A DNA stretch of 64,000 nucleotides from G963677085 sp963677085 (GCA_963677085.2 CAXXFH010000004.1:3534001-3598000); one strand, 5' to 3'. Positions 1 to 9,721 are shown, counted from the stretch's first letter. Notes: generated from the letters alone by a model not told the origin. A program made the numbers and translations.

Positions 1-1
1 C

Positions 2-55
2 GACGGCCACGACGAACAAGTACTCAAGGTACTCGAAGAGCTGACGGCCGGCTAA
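2..55 (+). CDS. 3' end of an unidentified gene
   Basis: An open frame enters from the left edge and stops at TAA after 17 codons, ending DEQVLKVLEELTAG. The acidic, amphipathic tail looks like a real C-terminus, but too little is present to name a family. It would be the only plus-strand gene before the minus-strand block that follows. Confidence 0.4.
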   Translation, partial: DGHDEQVLKVLEELTAG

Positions 56-96
56 TTCGTCAGGAGGAATGATACGGCCATGCCTATGCTTAGGAA

Positions 97-203
97 TGCA
101 CGGCCCGACGCTTCGCGTCGAGGATCGTCAAGGTGGTGTCCACTCACACCGCGAAGGACGTAAAGCGTCCTGCCTTGGGTTCCCACGCTGCAGCGTGGGA
201 ACC
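97..203. repeat. Dispersed intergenic repeat family A, copy 1
   Basis: This full-length copy contains a GCACGGCCCGACGC block, an inner GACGCTTCGCGTC palindrome, an AAAGCGTCC block and a terminal perfect inverted repeat around GGTTCCCACGC and GCGTGGGAACC. The same order of blocks recurs near 2081, 6706 and 12563. It lies 3' of the alkaline phosphatase gene and is probably a REP- or MITE-like non-autonomous repeat. Confidence 0.75.
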
Positions 204-219
204 AGGAACGGCAAGGCTG

Positions 220-1782
220 TTACGGCGCGGCCGATTCGACCGTTTCGACGGCCGGTGTGCCTTGCATGGCTTTGCTGGCGACTGTGAAGACGTCGGTGTT
301 GTCGACGTATTCGCCCGAGAAACTCCAGAACTTGCCGGCCTTGGGATCGTCGCCATCGACTAGGGTGGCAAACTGCTCGCAGCCAGGCCCTTTGGCCCAA
401 AGCGGTACCAAGGCGCCGGTGTGTCCGCCCGAGCCGTATTGAACGCCCGGAAGCTTGCCCGCTCCGCGGTTTTCCACCTTGTGGAATCCGTTGAACTTGT
501 CGACGCCCGGATCGTAGTGCTTGTTGCCGTTCAGGTCGGTGTAGGTGTCGGGCCCCCAAAGCATGCCGCATTCGTGGTCGGAAGTAACGATCACCAGCGT
601 CTCGTCCCAACTGCTGTTTTTCTCGACCCAATCGACGACGGCGGCTACCGTGTGGTTGAAGTCGACTTGTTCCTCGACCATGCGGCCGATCTTGTTGGCG
701 TGGTTTGCCCAATCGACGGCTCCCCCTTCGATCATCAAAAAGAAGCCGTCTGGATCCTGGGCCAGCACATTCAACGCGGCCAGGGTCATGGTCGGGAGGT
801 TGGGGACATTTTTGTTGAAGGGATTTTCGGGCGCCATTTGCCGCCCGTCGCGGGCTGCCTGGAGCGTTTTGTGTACTTGGGGAATTCCAACGACCTTTTG
901 CGGCAACTTGCCGCCGCTGGGAGCCTTGCCTCGTGCCAGGGCTTCAAAATCCTCTCGTCTCTCGACAAACGAGAAACCCATCGTGCCGTCGCGGTCGGTT
1001 AGGTCTTTCCAGGTTTGACGTCCACCGACGTACTCGTAGTCGAGCGTTACCGGTTTGCCGTTTTCACCCGACTTGCGTTGACCATTGTCGTTGTATTCCG
1101 GATGACCAGGACCCATGATCACATCCAACCCACTATAGAAGACCATCGCGTTGAAGATGGCCGTGTAATTGTTGCGGTTGGGTTGATGGGCCCAGACGGT
1201 GCCCGGCGTGGCGTGAGAAGCCATTACGCTGCTGATCGTCCCGGTGGCCTTGCCTTGCTCGTCGGCCACCTCAGCCAGAAGCTTCACCGGTGCGCAACCG
1301 CTGGCGTCCATGCCGATGCGACCGTGTTTGGTTTTCTGGCCGGAATTCAGAGCCGTGGCGGCAGCCGCCGAGTCGGTTACCGACCCGTAGGCTGTTACTG
1401 CGGTCGCCGAGTCGCTCATGAAGCTTGCACCCTTGCCCAGGCAGTAGCTCGGGTCGGCCCACATGGCCTCGGGTGAGTAGACTTGTGCGTTGAGGATCTC
1501 GGGCGAGAGGTTTTTGGGCACGGGCAAGGAACGGGGGATCGACGTAGTGCAGCCGAAGTGTGCCGGGAAGCTGTCGTAGGGTTGCTTGCCGAGTTCGCCG
1601 TACTCGTAATAACTGGCCGCCTCAAAGGCGTTAAATCCGGCGCCGTCGCTGATCAAGAGGATCACATTTTTCGCCCGTTCGGCCGCCTGAAGTTGCCCGA
1701 CAGGAAGTTGGCCGAAAACGAGCAGACAAATACCCAGTGCCAACAGAAATCCAACAGTCCGGCTACCATCGCGTGTAAACAT
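220..1782 (-). CDS. Secreted alkaline phosphatase
   Basis: The 520-residue protein belongs to the alkaline phosphatase superfamily, which hydrolyses phosphomonoesters outside the cytoplasm with metal ions and a phosphoserine intermediate. A signal peptide spans about residues 1-33 and probably ends at QAA. The metal site ISDGAG is near residue 46, the nucleophile is Ser138 in TDSAAAATA, and the later metal ligands lie in GGAVDWANH, TSDHECG and GSGGHTG, so the catalytic set looks complete. The ATG follows a good AAGGGTG ribosome site. It is monocistronic, and no Pho box could be recognised upstream. Confidence 0.93.
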   Translation of the reverse strand: MFTRDGSRTVGFLLALGICLLVFGQLPVGQLQAAERAKNVILLISDGAGFNAFEAASYYEYGELGKQPYDSFPAHFGCTTSIPRSLPVPKNLSPEILNAQVYSPEAMWADPSYCLGKGASFMSDSATAVTAYGSVTDSAAAATALNSGQKTKHGRIGMDASGCAPVKLLAEVADEQGKATGTISSVMASHATPGTVWAHQPNRNNYTAIFNAMVFYSGLDVIMGPGHPEYNDNGQRKSGENGKPVTLDYEYVGGRQTWKDLTDRDGTMGFSFVERREDFEALARGKAPSGGKLPQKVVGIPQVHKTLQAARDGRQMAPENPFNKNVPNLPTMTLAALNVLAQDPDGFFLMIEGGAVDWANHANKIGRMVEEQVDFNHTVAAVVDWVEKNSSWDETLVIVTSDHECGMLWGPDTYTDLNGNKHYDPGVDKFNGFHKVENRGAGKLPGVQYGSGGHTGALVPLWAKGPGCEQFATLVDGDDPKAGKFWSFSGEYVDNTDVFTVASKAMQGTPAVETVESAAP

Positions 1783-2182
1783 GAATCACCCTTCCTGATA
1801 AATATTACCTCACTCTGGAAAAATCGCTACAGAACACTCGATTATACACCATGGCGGTTTTGGGTGCATAAAAGTGGCTCATTCTGGCAAACGGCGACGT
1901 GTGCAACCGTTCGCATCTGACGAGTTGACGAACGTCTGGAAACGGCGATTTTACCTTGAAAACAGAAAGTGGTCGTTCGGCAACCACAGGGATGGGGGAA
2001 ATGCGAATCAAGCCATCTGGCAGCGTTTTGCCGGCGAAACATGCGACGACAGGCGTAGGCATGGCACCCGCGTCAGCTTGCACTTCAGGGGCGCAAAGCG
2101 TCGTGCCTTTGGGTTCCCACGTTACAGTATGGGAATCAGAGGAAAGAGCTGCCCCTGGCACCTGCCACACGTACCATACGCA
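1783..2182. other. Intergenic stretch with a partial repeat A copy
   Basis: No convincing gene is present. Positions about 2081-2138 hold the 3' half of repeat A (GCAAAGCGTC, then GGGTTCCCACGTT and a diverged right arm). The segment at about 1800-1870 is AT-rich and should hold the promoter of the phosphatase gene, but no clear -35/-10 pair can be called. Confidence 0.5.
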
Positions 2183-3241
2183 CTATCGCAGCGGCGGTGC
2201 CGGGAGTTGCAGAGGCCTGTTGTTCTGCAAGCGGGCGGTTTTCGAGCGGGCAGCCACATAGCGCCGCAGCAGGTCGTAGGTCGATTGGAATTGCGGACGC
2301 TCGGCAAGGGCGCGATACTGTGGGTCGCTCGCCACGGTGTCGAACCGCGCCAGCGAAGTGTTCAAAGCCGCGAGCGATGGATGGGCGTTGGGCGAGAAAA
2401 CCTCGGCCGGCAACGCCAGGTAGATTTGCCACTGCGAGTCGACCAGCTCGTACAGCGCTGGAGCCGTTCGTGCCAGTTCGTTGCGCAGGCGGTCGGTCTC
2501 GGTTTCGGCACGCGGTTCGGCCAACGTGGGACGAAGCGGTACTGCCGTGCTAGTTTGCGGCGGGGCAACCTGTGTCTGGCTGTAAGCAGCTACCACTTGT
2601 ACCAGCTTGATGGCTGAAGGCGGAACAACGGGCGGTTGGCCCGGCGCTGGGTTGCCGTAGTACGCGGCGTTGGCCAGTTGGTCGACGGTCATCGCCGATC
2701 CGTCGATCGACACGCCTGCAAAAAGTCCCCGGCTGCGGGAATAAGAGTAGATTTCGGCCTTGAGCTTCGCGTCGGTTGCGGCGGCGGCCTGTCGGCCCAC
2801 GGGTCCGGCGGCGGCCGCCGCGTCGGCTCCGATGGTCAACTTGCCCGAGAGGATTCCTTGCACACTCTTCTGGGTTTTGAACACGAGAATCAAATCGGTC
2901 GCCTGCACGCCCGCTTGCCAGCCGATGTTACCGCCGGTGAGCGAGATGAACACGGGCGTGTGCCAGGCGCCGTTTTCGTCGCGCACCAGCAGTACGCCGT
3001 TGCCGTGGCGAACGCCAATGATGAAACCGCCTTTGAGTACGTTGGGGATGATCGCAATGCCCTGGGCGTCTGCCAACAGAGTTCGAGGAATCTGGCTCAT
3101 GGGGACCGACATGATCTCGCCCAACACGGCCGTGGCCGACTGGACGGCCGCTTCTTCCCTCTGCTGAGCACAAAGCGGGTGGGCTGTCAAAAGAAGACAA
3201 AGTGGCAGCACGGCCACGGACGAGAGCCAGATGGAAGGCAT
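2183..3241 (-). CDS. Secreted SYLF (Ysc84-like) domain protein
   Basis: The frame is open further upstream, but the ATG chosen gives a signal peptide (MPSIWLSSVAVLPLCLLLTA, cleaved near CAQ). Residues about 35-215 match the SYLF/Ysc84 lipid-binding fold, with IAIIPNVLKGGFIIGVRHG, the GGNIGWQAGVQATDLILVF core and a YSYSRSRGLFAGVSIDG segment. Family members bind phosphoinositides or membranes; the bacterial role is unclear. The C-terminal 130 residues form a helical extension with no recognised fold. Confidence 0.8.
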   Translation of the reverse strand: MPSIWLSSVAVLPLCLLLTAHPLCAQQREEAAVQSATAVLGEIMSVPMSQIPRTLLADAQGIAIIPNVLKGGFIIGVRHGNGVLLVRDENGAWHTPVFISLTGGNIGWQAGVQATDLILVFKTQKSVQGILSGKLTIGADAAAAAGPVGRQAAAATDAKLKAEIYSYSRSRGLFAGVSIDGSAMTVDQLANAAYYGNPAPGQPPVVPPSAIKLVQVVAAYSQTQVAPPQTSTAVPLRPTLAEPRAETETDRLRNELARTAPALYELVDSQWQIYLALPAEVFSPNAHPSLAALNTSLARFDTVASDPQYRALAERPQFQSTYDLLRRYVAARSKTARLQNNRPLQLPAPPLR

Positions 3242-3416
3242 CGGGGGAATTCCTTGCCGTAAGCGTTGGAGGGAGGTGGACGCCGTGCTAGCTTTGCTGC
3301 CGGCCAGTGGACGCCCTGTTTCGCCAAGCCCTGATCGTAGCAGGGTCCGGAAATCCGGGTCAACGCCAATAACTACAGGCCTTGTTGGCCGATTTGTTTT
3401 CCCCAAAACGCAAACC

Positions 3417-4619
3417 TCAACTACCAGCCTCGGCCTTTCGGCAGCGCAGCAACGACATGACAGCCAGAGCCGTGCCGTATTGCTGGTGGTAATCGTAGAA
3501 GGGGTAATCCCACCAGGAACCGTCGTTCTCTTGCAGGTCCAGTATTACGTGGGCCAACTGGTCCTGGTGCGATGCGCGGTCTTCTTTCGGCAGCAGTTCA
3601 ATGCAGCGGCCGGCGTAGTAGTGGCCGAAGTAGAAAAAATAACCGGCCACGGCGAACCACGATTCGTGCGGTATCGGCCGCTTGCGACCGATGTCGAGCC
3701 AGCCGTTTCGGGCGAAGAGACGGTCGAGCCAGGTATTGATCACGTCGTCGGTCACCAGTGGGTCGCCCCAAAGTCGGGTGGCCAGGTTGCAGGCCTGCGA
3801 ACGACCCAGACTGCCGCCCGGCCGATTGACCCCGTGCATGGGGTTCATCTTCAAGTATTCCCCGTAGGCGTAGGCGAAGTCGGGCATTCGCTGTCGGCGA
3901 ATTGACGCGGTTGCCCGATCGACGAGCCGTTGGGGAATCTCGATGCCCGCGGCGCGAGCGTCGGCCATGGCCACCAAAACGGCAGCCGTGACGAAGCTGA
4001 TGGACGAGCCGCCCGTTTTTTTCGTCTGGAATTGGAAGTCGTAGTAGCACCATCCGCCGTCGACGCACTCGTAGCGGTCGAGCATGCCGATCTGTTGTTC
4101 GATCAGTTCGCGAACTTTGCGTTGGTAAGCTTCATCGTCGGTCTTGCGTCGCAACATCCGCACCAGGCCGTGCAGTCCGTAGGCGTGTCCCCAGTTGTTG
4201 TAAAGTGCATCGGGCGTTGCGCGACGCAGCTTGGGTAAGTGCTCGAACATCCATTTTTCGGCACGGTCCAAGGCGGCGGTCACTTCGGGGCTCTGGTCGT
4301 CTGACTCGATCAGTGTGGCAATGCACAACGAGGTGACGGCCGCCCGAAAGGCGTGGTGGGCGCCGGGCACGGGGGCGTAGATGTTCAACCCCTTGGTATT
4401 TTGGGCCGAGCCCCAGGAACCGTTCGGGTTTTGTCGGGCGACCAAAAAATTAACGCCCGCTTCCACGGCGCGGTCGATTCGCTCTGGTGCAACGGCCTCG
4501 ACCGGTTTCGGCTTTGGGCCGGTCGTGGCCAACGGCGACGGCTTCGACGGCGGCTGCGCCCCGATGGCGGCAGCCGCAGCCAGGATCCATACCAGACTTG
4601 TGCGACGCGGTGACAACAT
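3417..4619 (-). CDS. Secreted prenyltransferase/squalene-cyclase-fold protein
   Basis: The protein has about 400 residues, with a signal peptide from the chosen ATG (MLSPRRTSLVWILAAAAA) and a Pro-rich linker. The body carries helical-toroid repeats of the prenyltransferase/squalene oxidase type: NFLVARQNPNGSWGS near residue 65, then CVDGGWCYYDF and the C-terminal LQENDGSWWDYPFYDYHQQY. No DxDD terpene-cyclase motif was seen, so catalysis of a cyclisation is doubtful. Planctomycetes carry many such secreted alpha/alpha-barrel proteins without known substrates. The upstream extension of the frame is unlikely to be coding. Confidence 0.8.
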   Translation of the reverse strand: MLSPRRTSLVWILAAAAAIGAQPPSKPSPLATTGPKPKPVEAVAPERIDRAVEAGVNFLVARQNPNGSWGSAQNTKGLNIYAPVPGAHHAFRAAVTSLCIATLIESDDQSPEVTAALDRAEKWMFEHLPKLRRATPDALYNNWGHAYGLHGLVRMLRRKTDDEAYQRKVRELIEQQIGMLDRYECVDGGWCYYDFQFQTKKTGGSSISFVTAAVLVAMADARAAGIEIPQRLVDRATASIRRQRMPDFAYAYGEYLKMNPMHGVNRPGGSLGRSQACNLATRLWGDPLVTDDVINTWLDRLFARNGWLDIGRKRPIPHESWFAVAGYFFYFGHYYAGRCIELLPKEDRASHQDQLAHVILDLQENDGSWWDYPFYDYHQQYGTALAVMSLLRCRKAEAGS

Positions 4620-4691
4620 GTCTTGCCTATTCTGGTTTGTCGAACAATGGCGGTAAGCGGAGTGACCAATGCCAAATGACCAATGAAGCAC

Positions 4692-4796
4692 TATTGGCGA
4701 TTACATGGCTAATGAGCCGAAGGCGACCAACGGGAGCCTGGATTTCCAGGTATTTGGTTTCCTGAAGCGATCATTTTCAATGCAAACATCAATAAG
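4692..4796. repeat. Dispersed repeat family B, copy 1
   Basis: A block of about 100 bp with the landmarks GCGACCAACGGGAGCCTGGA, GGTTTCCTGAAGCGATC and CATCAATA recurs at 15700 (partial), 17463 (reverse strand) and 49230. The copies conserve an open frame reading GFLKRSFSM at the same place, so the family may derive from a coding sequence. Confidence 0.7.
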
Positions 4797-4842
4797 CACC
4801 AACGACCAATCTTCCTTCGCCACCTGTTCCCTACCCCTTTTT

Positions 4843-6486
4843 TCACTTCTTCTTGTCATCGGCCGGCTTAGGCTTTTCGAGCAACACCTTGTCGCCCTCG
4901 TCGAGGCCCTTGACGATCTCGACCTTTTCGTCATTACGTTTGCCGAGGGTTACATAGCGCTTTGTCGGCTTGTCTTTCTTGCCGAGCAGGTAGACATACT
5001 GTTTACGTTCGTTCAGCTCGTCGGTGAAGACGCATTCTTCGGGCACGGTTAGCGCCGTCTTGTTGAGGTAGGGGACGAGCCTGATTGTGCAGGTCATGCC
5101 CGGCTGAAGCGGCGGCTGGTCGCCGTTCAGACGCACGGACAACCGGGTGTCGAAATCGCTTTCGTCGACCGGAATAGTCGACACTTGCTGCACGGAAACG
5201 TTCAGCCAACGATTGGGATAACCGGTCGGTTGGGCGAGACCGCGCACGCCGCGTTGCACCTCGGCCAAATCTTCCTCCGGCAGCTTGGCCTGCACGAACA
5301 TCGACTCTGGCTGCACGATGGTCATGAAGACTTCGTTCGCCGAAAGGCTGCCGCCGAGCCGCAAGGTGTCGGCCGTCGACTGGATATCGCCAAAGCGCCC
5401 TTGCTCACACTTGCCGTAGTAGACGATGCCGTCGACGGGCGCCTTTGCCTGCATCATTTTGCGATCGGCTTGCAGTTGTTGGAGTTTTTCTTCAGAACGC
5501 GCGCGCCGAATATCCGCCTGTTGCAGTTCCACTTGCTGCCGCTCAATCGCCAGCGGCAATGCGAGCTGGGTTTGTTGCCAGGAAAGATCGCCGCGGACCG
5601 AAGTATCGCGCACCCGCTGGTCTTGGCGATCGAGTTGCGTTTTGGTGAATCGCTCGAACTGGGTTTCGAACCTTTTCTGGTAGAAACGTGCCTGTTCGAC
5701 GGCTGCCCGAGTGCGTTTGAGGATGATTTCCTCGGTTTCTTCCGTGAGGTCGTCGGCCTCGTACATCTTTTCGAGTTGCCGCAACTCTTCTTCCTCGTTT
5801 TCCACGTACTGGCGGACCATCTTCAACATCATCTCGGCCGACTCGACGGTCAACGGACGTTCGGTCTTGAAGTAGTAGTCGCGGTCCTGCTGAGCCTCGC
5901 GGTGGGAACGCTTGCCCGACTCCAACTCGAGCGACGTCATCTTCTGGAGGATCTCGAGTTGTCGCTTGGCCAGTTTGGTGCCGATGTCGTTGAGCTTCAA
6001 CTCCAGCTCCAAGTCGGCGATTTCACGGTCGATGTCGGTCAGGTCGAGCTTCACCAGTTGGTCGCCCTTGCTGACTTCGGCCCCATGCTCCACGGCACTG
6101 AGGACTTTGAACGACGAAAAGATTTTCGGTTGCAGGGCGACTTCCGTCATACGCCGGGCAACGAAGACGCCATCGAGTTCGACGACGATTTTCATCAAAT
6201 CGTGTTTGACGGTATGTGTTTTCGGCGGCTCCGGCTTCTCGCGGTCTTCTTTCTTGTCCTTTTTTTTGCCGTCGTCTTCCTTGGCTTTTTCGCTGCCCTT
6301 TTCGCTCTTGGATTCCTTGGGTTTGGCAGCTTGGTGCTCGGGCTTTTTAGATTCTGGCGTTTTAGATTCCGCCACGGCCTTGCCGCCCGGATCCTTCTGG
6401 TCCGTGTCGGCAGCCAACATACTCGACGAACCAATCCACATTGCTAAGGCAACGGCCGTCGCCAAACCAAGACTATTACACTTCAT
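4843..6486 (-). CDS. HlyD/RND-type periplasmic adaptor protein
   Basis: The 547-residue protein starts with a signal peptide ending near MLAAD, followed by a Lys/Glu-rich low-complexity linker (about residues 28-90). Next comes a half lipoyl/barrel-sandwich motif (VVELDGVFVARRMTEVALQP), a long coiled coil (about 150-330) and the return half-motif with VDGIVYYGKCEQGRFG. The C-terminal beta-barrel ends with FTDELNERKQYVYLLGKKD and VEIVKGLDEGDKVLLEKP. Such adaptors bridge an inner-membrane pump and an outer-membrane channel, but no pump gene lies next to it. A lysine-rich tail (DDKKK) ends the protein. Confidence 0.87.
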   Translation of the reverse strand: MKCNSLGLATAVALAMWIGSSSMLAADTDQKDPGGKAVAESKTPESKKPEHQAAKPKESKSEKGSEKAKEDDGKKKDKKEDREKPEPPKTHTVKHDLMKIVVELDGVFVARRMTEVALQPKIFSSFKVLSAVEHGAEVSKGDQLVKLDLTDIDREIADLELELKLNDIGTKLAKRQLEILQKMTSLELESGKRSHREAQQDRDYYFKTERPLTVESAEMMLKMVRQYVENEEEELRQLEKMYEADDLTEETEEIILKRTRAAVEQARFYQKRFETQFERFTKTQLDRQDQRVRDTSVRGDLSWQQTQLALPLAIERQQVELQQADIRRARSEEKLQQLQADRKMMQAKAPVDGIVYYGKCEQGRFGDIQSTADTLRLGGSLSANEVFMTIVQPESMFVQAKLPEEDLAEVQRGVRGLAQPTGYPNRWLNVSVQQVSTIPVDESDFDTRLSVRLNGDQPPLQPGMTCTIRLVPYLNKTALTVPEECVFTDELNERKQYVYLLGKKDKPTKRYVTLGKRNDEKVEIVKGLDEGDKVLLEKPKPADDKKK

Positions 6487-7041
6487 CGATGTCGCTCCTC
6501 TCGATGTCCTCTGGTCGCCGATCGCGACCGATCGTGTGGTGGGGCAGGGGGGCGTGCGAGTCCATCTTCCTGGGATTCACACGGACCAAAAAAAGAAGAA
6601 ACGGACAGAAGGGCCGGCAAAGAACTACCAATGTCTATTGTTGGCAGCGTTTGGGTAAGATGCAAGGACCCGGTGTCATAAAGCGATTATCCGCGTTACC
6701 CCTTGGTCCCATGCTTTGCGTGAGAACGAGCGTCCCGACGCTTCGCGTCGCGACTGGCCAACAGAAGTGTCGGGGCGCACCGCAGGAGTGAGACCGTCGG
6801 GTTCCCGCGCCGTAGCGTTGGAGTTTGGGAAAAGGCCCGACATCACGAAGCGATTGAGTCGGGGGGGAGGTATGGCGGTGAAGTGATTTTTGCTAGGGCA
6901 GAAAGGGCCTTGTCGTGACAGCCCCTCACCCCATACCCCTCTTCTTGAGGGGGAGAGATGAGGAGGTTTTTGAAACACCTATAAGCCAAGAGCCACTCGC
7001 CAGCGTCGGCCAGTAGGGGGAGTGAGAACGGACGCCGTCGG
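6487..7041. repeat. Intergenic stretch with repeat A copy 3
   Basis: No gene is supported. Repeat A occupies about 6706-6820 (CGTCCCGACGCTTCGCGTCG and a diverged GGGTTCCCGCGCC end). At 6921-6975 there is a CCCCTCACCCC stretch followed by CTTCTTGAGGGGGAGAG, which can pair with itself and sits 3' of the aldolase gene, so it may help end its transcript. Confidence 0.55.
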
Positions 7042-7950
7042 CTACTTCACGCACGGTACCAGGCCGTATTCTTCGAGTGTGGCTTCGATTTGCTTGAGTT
7101 TCTCGGGGCAGGGCGGGGCGAGCGGGAGTCGGGTGGGACCACATTCGACGCCGCTGAGATTCATCGCGGCCTTCAAGCTGGGCACGCCGGCGATCGACAA
7201 GATCGAACGGATCATCTCCGTTGCCTGCGACTGCCAACGCCGTGCCTCGGTGATGTCGTTTTTCTGGAAGGCCTCGATCAAACGCAAGTACAACGGACTG
7301 GCGAAGTTATAGGTGCTGCCGATCGCCGCCTTGGCACCGGTGACCAAGCCGGCCAGCAACATTTCGTCTACGCCGTGCACGATATCGAACCGGCCGCCTT
7401 CGAATTCGAGCAACGACTGAAGCTCGAACAGCGTGGGGGCTGTATACTTGATGCCCACCAGCGTTGGAATCTTGGTCTCGGCCACCCGCAACAGCTCGAA
7501 CAGATTGAGTCCCACGCCGGTGAAGGCCGGGATGTGGTAGTAGTAGAAGGGCAAGTCTTGGGCGTCGGCCGTGATTTCGGCGAGGCAACCGGCCAGGACC
7601 TCGACCGAGTCGGGCTTGAAGTAGTAAGGCGCTACGGCCGAGATCGCGGCTGCACCGATCTGCTGGGCGTGGGCCGCCAGGTCGCGCGCATCGGCCAGAC
7701 TGCTGTGGCCGACTTGAACCACTACGGGCAAACGAGCGTCCGACGCACGGACGAACTCGGCGGCCGTCGCTTTGCGTTCCTCGGTGGTAAGCGACGGGCC
7801 TTCTCCCGTGCTGCCGCACACATACATCGCGCTGACCCCACGTTCGATCAACTGATCAACCATCGGTCCAATCGCATTGAGATTCAGGGAACCGTCGGGC
7901 GAAAGGGGCGTGAACGTTGCGGCGACGAGCCCAGTGAAACGGAACTCCAT
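7042..7950 (-). CDS. N-acetylneuraminate lyase/DHDPS-family aldolase
   Basis: This class I aldolase of the DapA/NanA family has about 302 residues. Visible signatures are VCGSTGEGPSLTTEER (phosphate/carboxylate-binding GSTGE loop), the catalytic Tyr region YYYHIPAFTGVGLNL and the Schiff-base lysine in GIKYTAPT. The YYYHIPAFTG segment favours the sialic-acid-lyase branch over dihydrodipicolinate synthase. I prefer the second ATG because GGAG lies nine bases before it; a start three codons upstream is possible. No sialic acid genes are adjacent, so the substrate is inferred from family only. Confidence 0.85.
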   Translation of the reverse strand: MEFRFTGLVAATFTPLSPDGSLNLNAIGPMVDQLIERGVSAMYVCGSTGEGPSLTTEERKATAAEFVRASDARLPVVVQVGHSSLADARDLAAHAQQIGAAAISAVAPYYFKPDSVEVLAGCLAEITADAQDLPFYYYHIPAFTGVGLNLFELLRVAETKIPTLVGIKYTAPTLFELQSLLEFEGGRFDIVHGVDEMLLAGLVTGAKAAIGSTYNFASPLYLRLIEAFQKNDITEARRWQSQATEMIRSILSIAGVPSLKAAMNLSGVECGPTRLPLAPPCPEKLKQIEATLEEYGLVPCVK

Positions 7951-8368
7951 AGCAGGCATCTCCGGTAGTGATTGAGTGGGGCGAGCCGACAGAAATCACC
8001 CCTGGCTAGACTAAAGTATTTCTGTGGCTCATGGGAATATTTTACCGACTGATGGGTTGGCATGCCATAGGGTGTCGGGGAATTGGGGCTGTTACGCGGC
8101 CAACGCAACCTGGCTAGCAGAGAAAATGAGGGGGCATGGCGTGGCCGTGTCGCCTAATCCTGCGGAAGTCGATTGCTTCGATAACACGCAATAAAAGCCG
8201 TAATTCCCGGCACTTCGTGACAACAGAAAATGTTATAACATAAGGTGCCGTCAGAGTCACTACAGCGCTATAACATTTTTTTGGGCCATCACGATACAGT
8301 GTAATATATCACGTTGGGCTGCCGGAGAGAACCCCCCCATACCACAGTTCTGCCGCAACGTGCGGGCG
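7951..8368. promoter_or_regulatory. Intergenic stretch with a perfect 12-bp palindrome
   Basis: No gene is seen. A perfect palindrome ATGTTATAACAT lies at 8230-8241, and its half-site TATAACAT recurs near 8271. Both sit in an AT-rich patch unlike the GC-rich surroundings. It lies between the 3' end of the KAS III gene and the aldolase promoter region, so an operator for the aldolase is conceivable but unproven. Confidence 0.4.
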
Positions 8369-9721
8369 TTACCACTCGATAGTCACCGCCGCTGTGGTCA
8401 TGCCGGCGCCCACCGAGCAGAGCAGAATTCGATCGCCGGGGTGCAGATTCGGCACGCGGTCGCGCAGTGCCAGGGGAATGCTCGCGCTGGAGGTGTTGCC
8501 CACGTCTTCCATGTTGACCACGAAACGATCCAATGGAATACCGCAACGTCGGGCGGCCGCCTTGAGGATACGGCCGTTGGCTTGGTGGGGCACTACCCAA
8601 CGCGTTTGTTCGGCCGTCCAGCCCGACTTCGCGACGGCCTCCTGAATGATCTCGCTGAAGCTTTCGGTGGCGAGCCGGAATAGGGCGTGACCGTCGAGCC
8701 GGATCCAGGGGTCGACGTTACTGTGGCCGTTGGCGATGTAATAGCCGGGTGCCGCCCGTTGTGCCATGGCCAGACCACGACTGTCGCTCCGCAAAACGAT
8801 TTCCCGAAGCCGGTGTCCATCGGTTCCCGCGGCCAGAATCGCGGCGCCGGCACCGTCGCCGAAGAGGAAAAACGCGTTGCGGTCGTTTTCATCCAACAGG
8901 CGGGATTGCACGTCGACTCCCACGCACAAAACGTTTTTTGCCCGACCGGTACGAATCATCCCATCGGCCATCCCCAGGGCATAGAGCCAGCCGGAACATG
9001 CCGCGTTGAGGTCGAAGGCCGGCACACCACCGAGGCCGAGACGTTGCTGCACGATGCAGGCCGTCGAGGGCATGGCCACGTCGGGTGTGGTGGTGGCCAG
9101 CACCAGGGCGTCGATGTCCGAGGACTGAAGGCCCGCGTCGTCCATCGCTTCGCGCGCGGCGGCTACGGCCATGTCCGACGGTTTTTCGTCCTCAGCCGCC
9201 CAACGCCGTTGTCGAATGCCGGTAACCTGGTGGACGTAGTCTGCACTGACGTCGGGAAAACTGGCCGATAATTCGGCGTTTGTCACTATTCGCTCGGGAA
9301 CGTAACCTCCCAGCCCAACCAGGAACACGCCGGCCAGCGGGTCGGCCGCGGTCGATCCGGATACCGAGATCTCCGTTTGAACGCCGGGCGCCGGGACGGC
9401 CTGCGCGGGCGATTCCGCGGCCAGACTAGTGGCCACCGCCGGCGGGAGGCTGTCGCGCATGCGTTGATCGTTGGTCTCGATCTCCAATATCGGTTCGTCG
9501 ATCAACACGACGTCGCCTTCGCCACAGAGCCAACGAACGATGCGGCCTTCGCAGGGGGCTTCGAAGTCGAAGACCGACTTTGCGCTGTCTACCTCGGCCA
9601 GGGGTTGGCCTTGCTCGAAGGTGTCGCCTTCAGCAACAAACCACTGGAGTATCGTGGCCTCGGTCTCCGCCGCGGCCTGGGCAGGCAAATACAGAGGAAT
9701 CGTAAACGGAGTGGTCTCCAA
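8369..9721 (-). CDS. Lipoyl-domain/ketoacyl-ACP synthase III fusion
   Basis: The 450-residue protein combines two domains. Residues 1-85 are a lipoyl/biotinyl domain with the expected modified lysine at position 48 (EVDSAKSVFDFEAP). After a Pro/Ala linker, residues about 130-450 form a KAS III (FabH-like) enzyme with complete triad Cys242 (NAACSG), His379 (VPHQAN) and Asn409 (VGNTSS). KAS III normally condenses acyl-CoA with malonyl-ACP. The gene lies downstream of a fused E1 gene, so the lipoyl arm may hand an acyl group straight to the synthase (inference). The TTG start follows an AAGAGG ribosome site; the longer upstream frame is not convincing. Confidence 0.87.
   Translation of the reverse strand: METTPFTIPLYLPAQAAAETEATILQWFVAEGDTFEQGQPLAEVDSAKSVFDFEAPCEGRIVRWLCGEGDVVLIDEPILEIETNDQRMRDSLPPAVATSLAAESPAQAVPAPGVQTEISVSGSTAADPLAGVFLVGLGGYVPERIVTNAELSASFPDVSADYVHQVTGIRQRRWAAEDEKPSDMAVAAAREAMDDAGLQSSDIDALVLATTTPDVAMPSTACIVQQRLGLGGVPAFDLNAACSGWLYALGMADGMIRTGRAKNVLCVGVDVQSRLLDENDRNAFFLFGDGAGAAILAAGTDGHRLREIVLRSDSRGLAMAQRAAPGYYIANGHSNVDPWIRLDGHALFRLATESFSEIIQEAVAKSGWTAEQTRWVVPHQANGRILKAAARRCGIPLDRFVVNMEDVGNTSSASIPLALRDRVPNLHPGDRILLCSVGAGMTTAAVTIEW

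Noticed and set aside
97..203. CRISPR-like repeat from the palindromic repeat A units
   Set aside because: Units are single, kilobases apart and have no spacer-repeat periodicity or cas genes.
5185..6447. A 420-codon open frame on the plus strand
   Set aside because: It is the antisense shadow of the adaptor gene. Its leucine/histidine-rich translation reflects codon bias on the other strand, and no family motif or ribosome site supports it.
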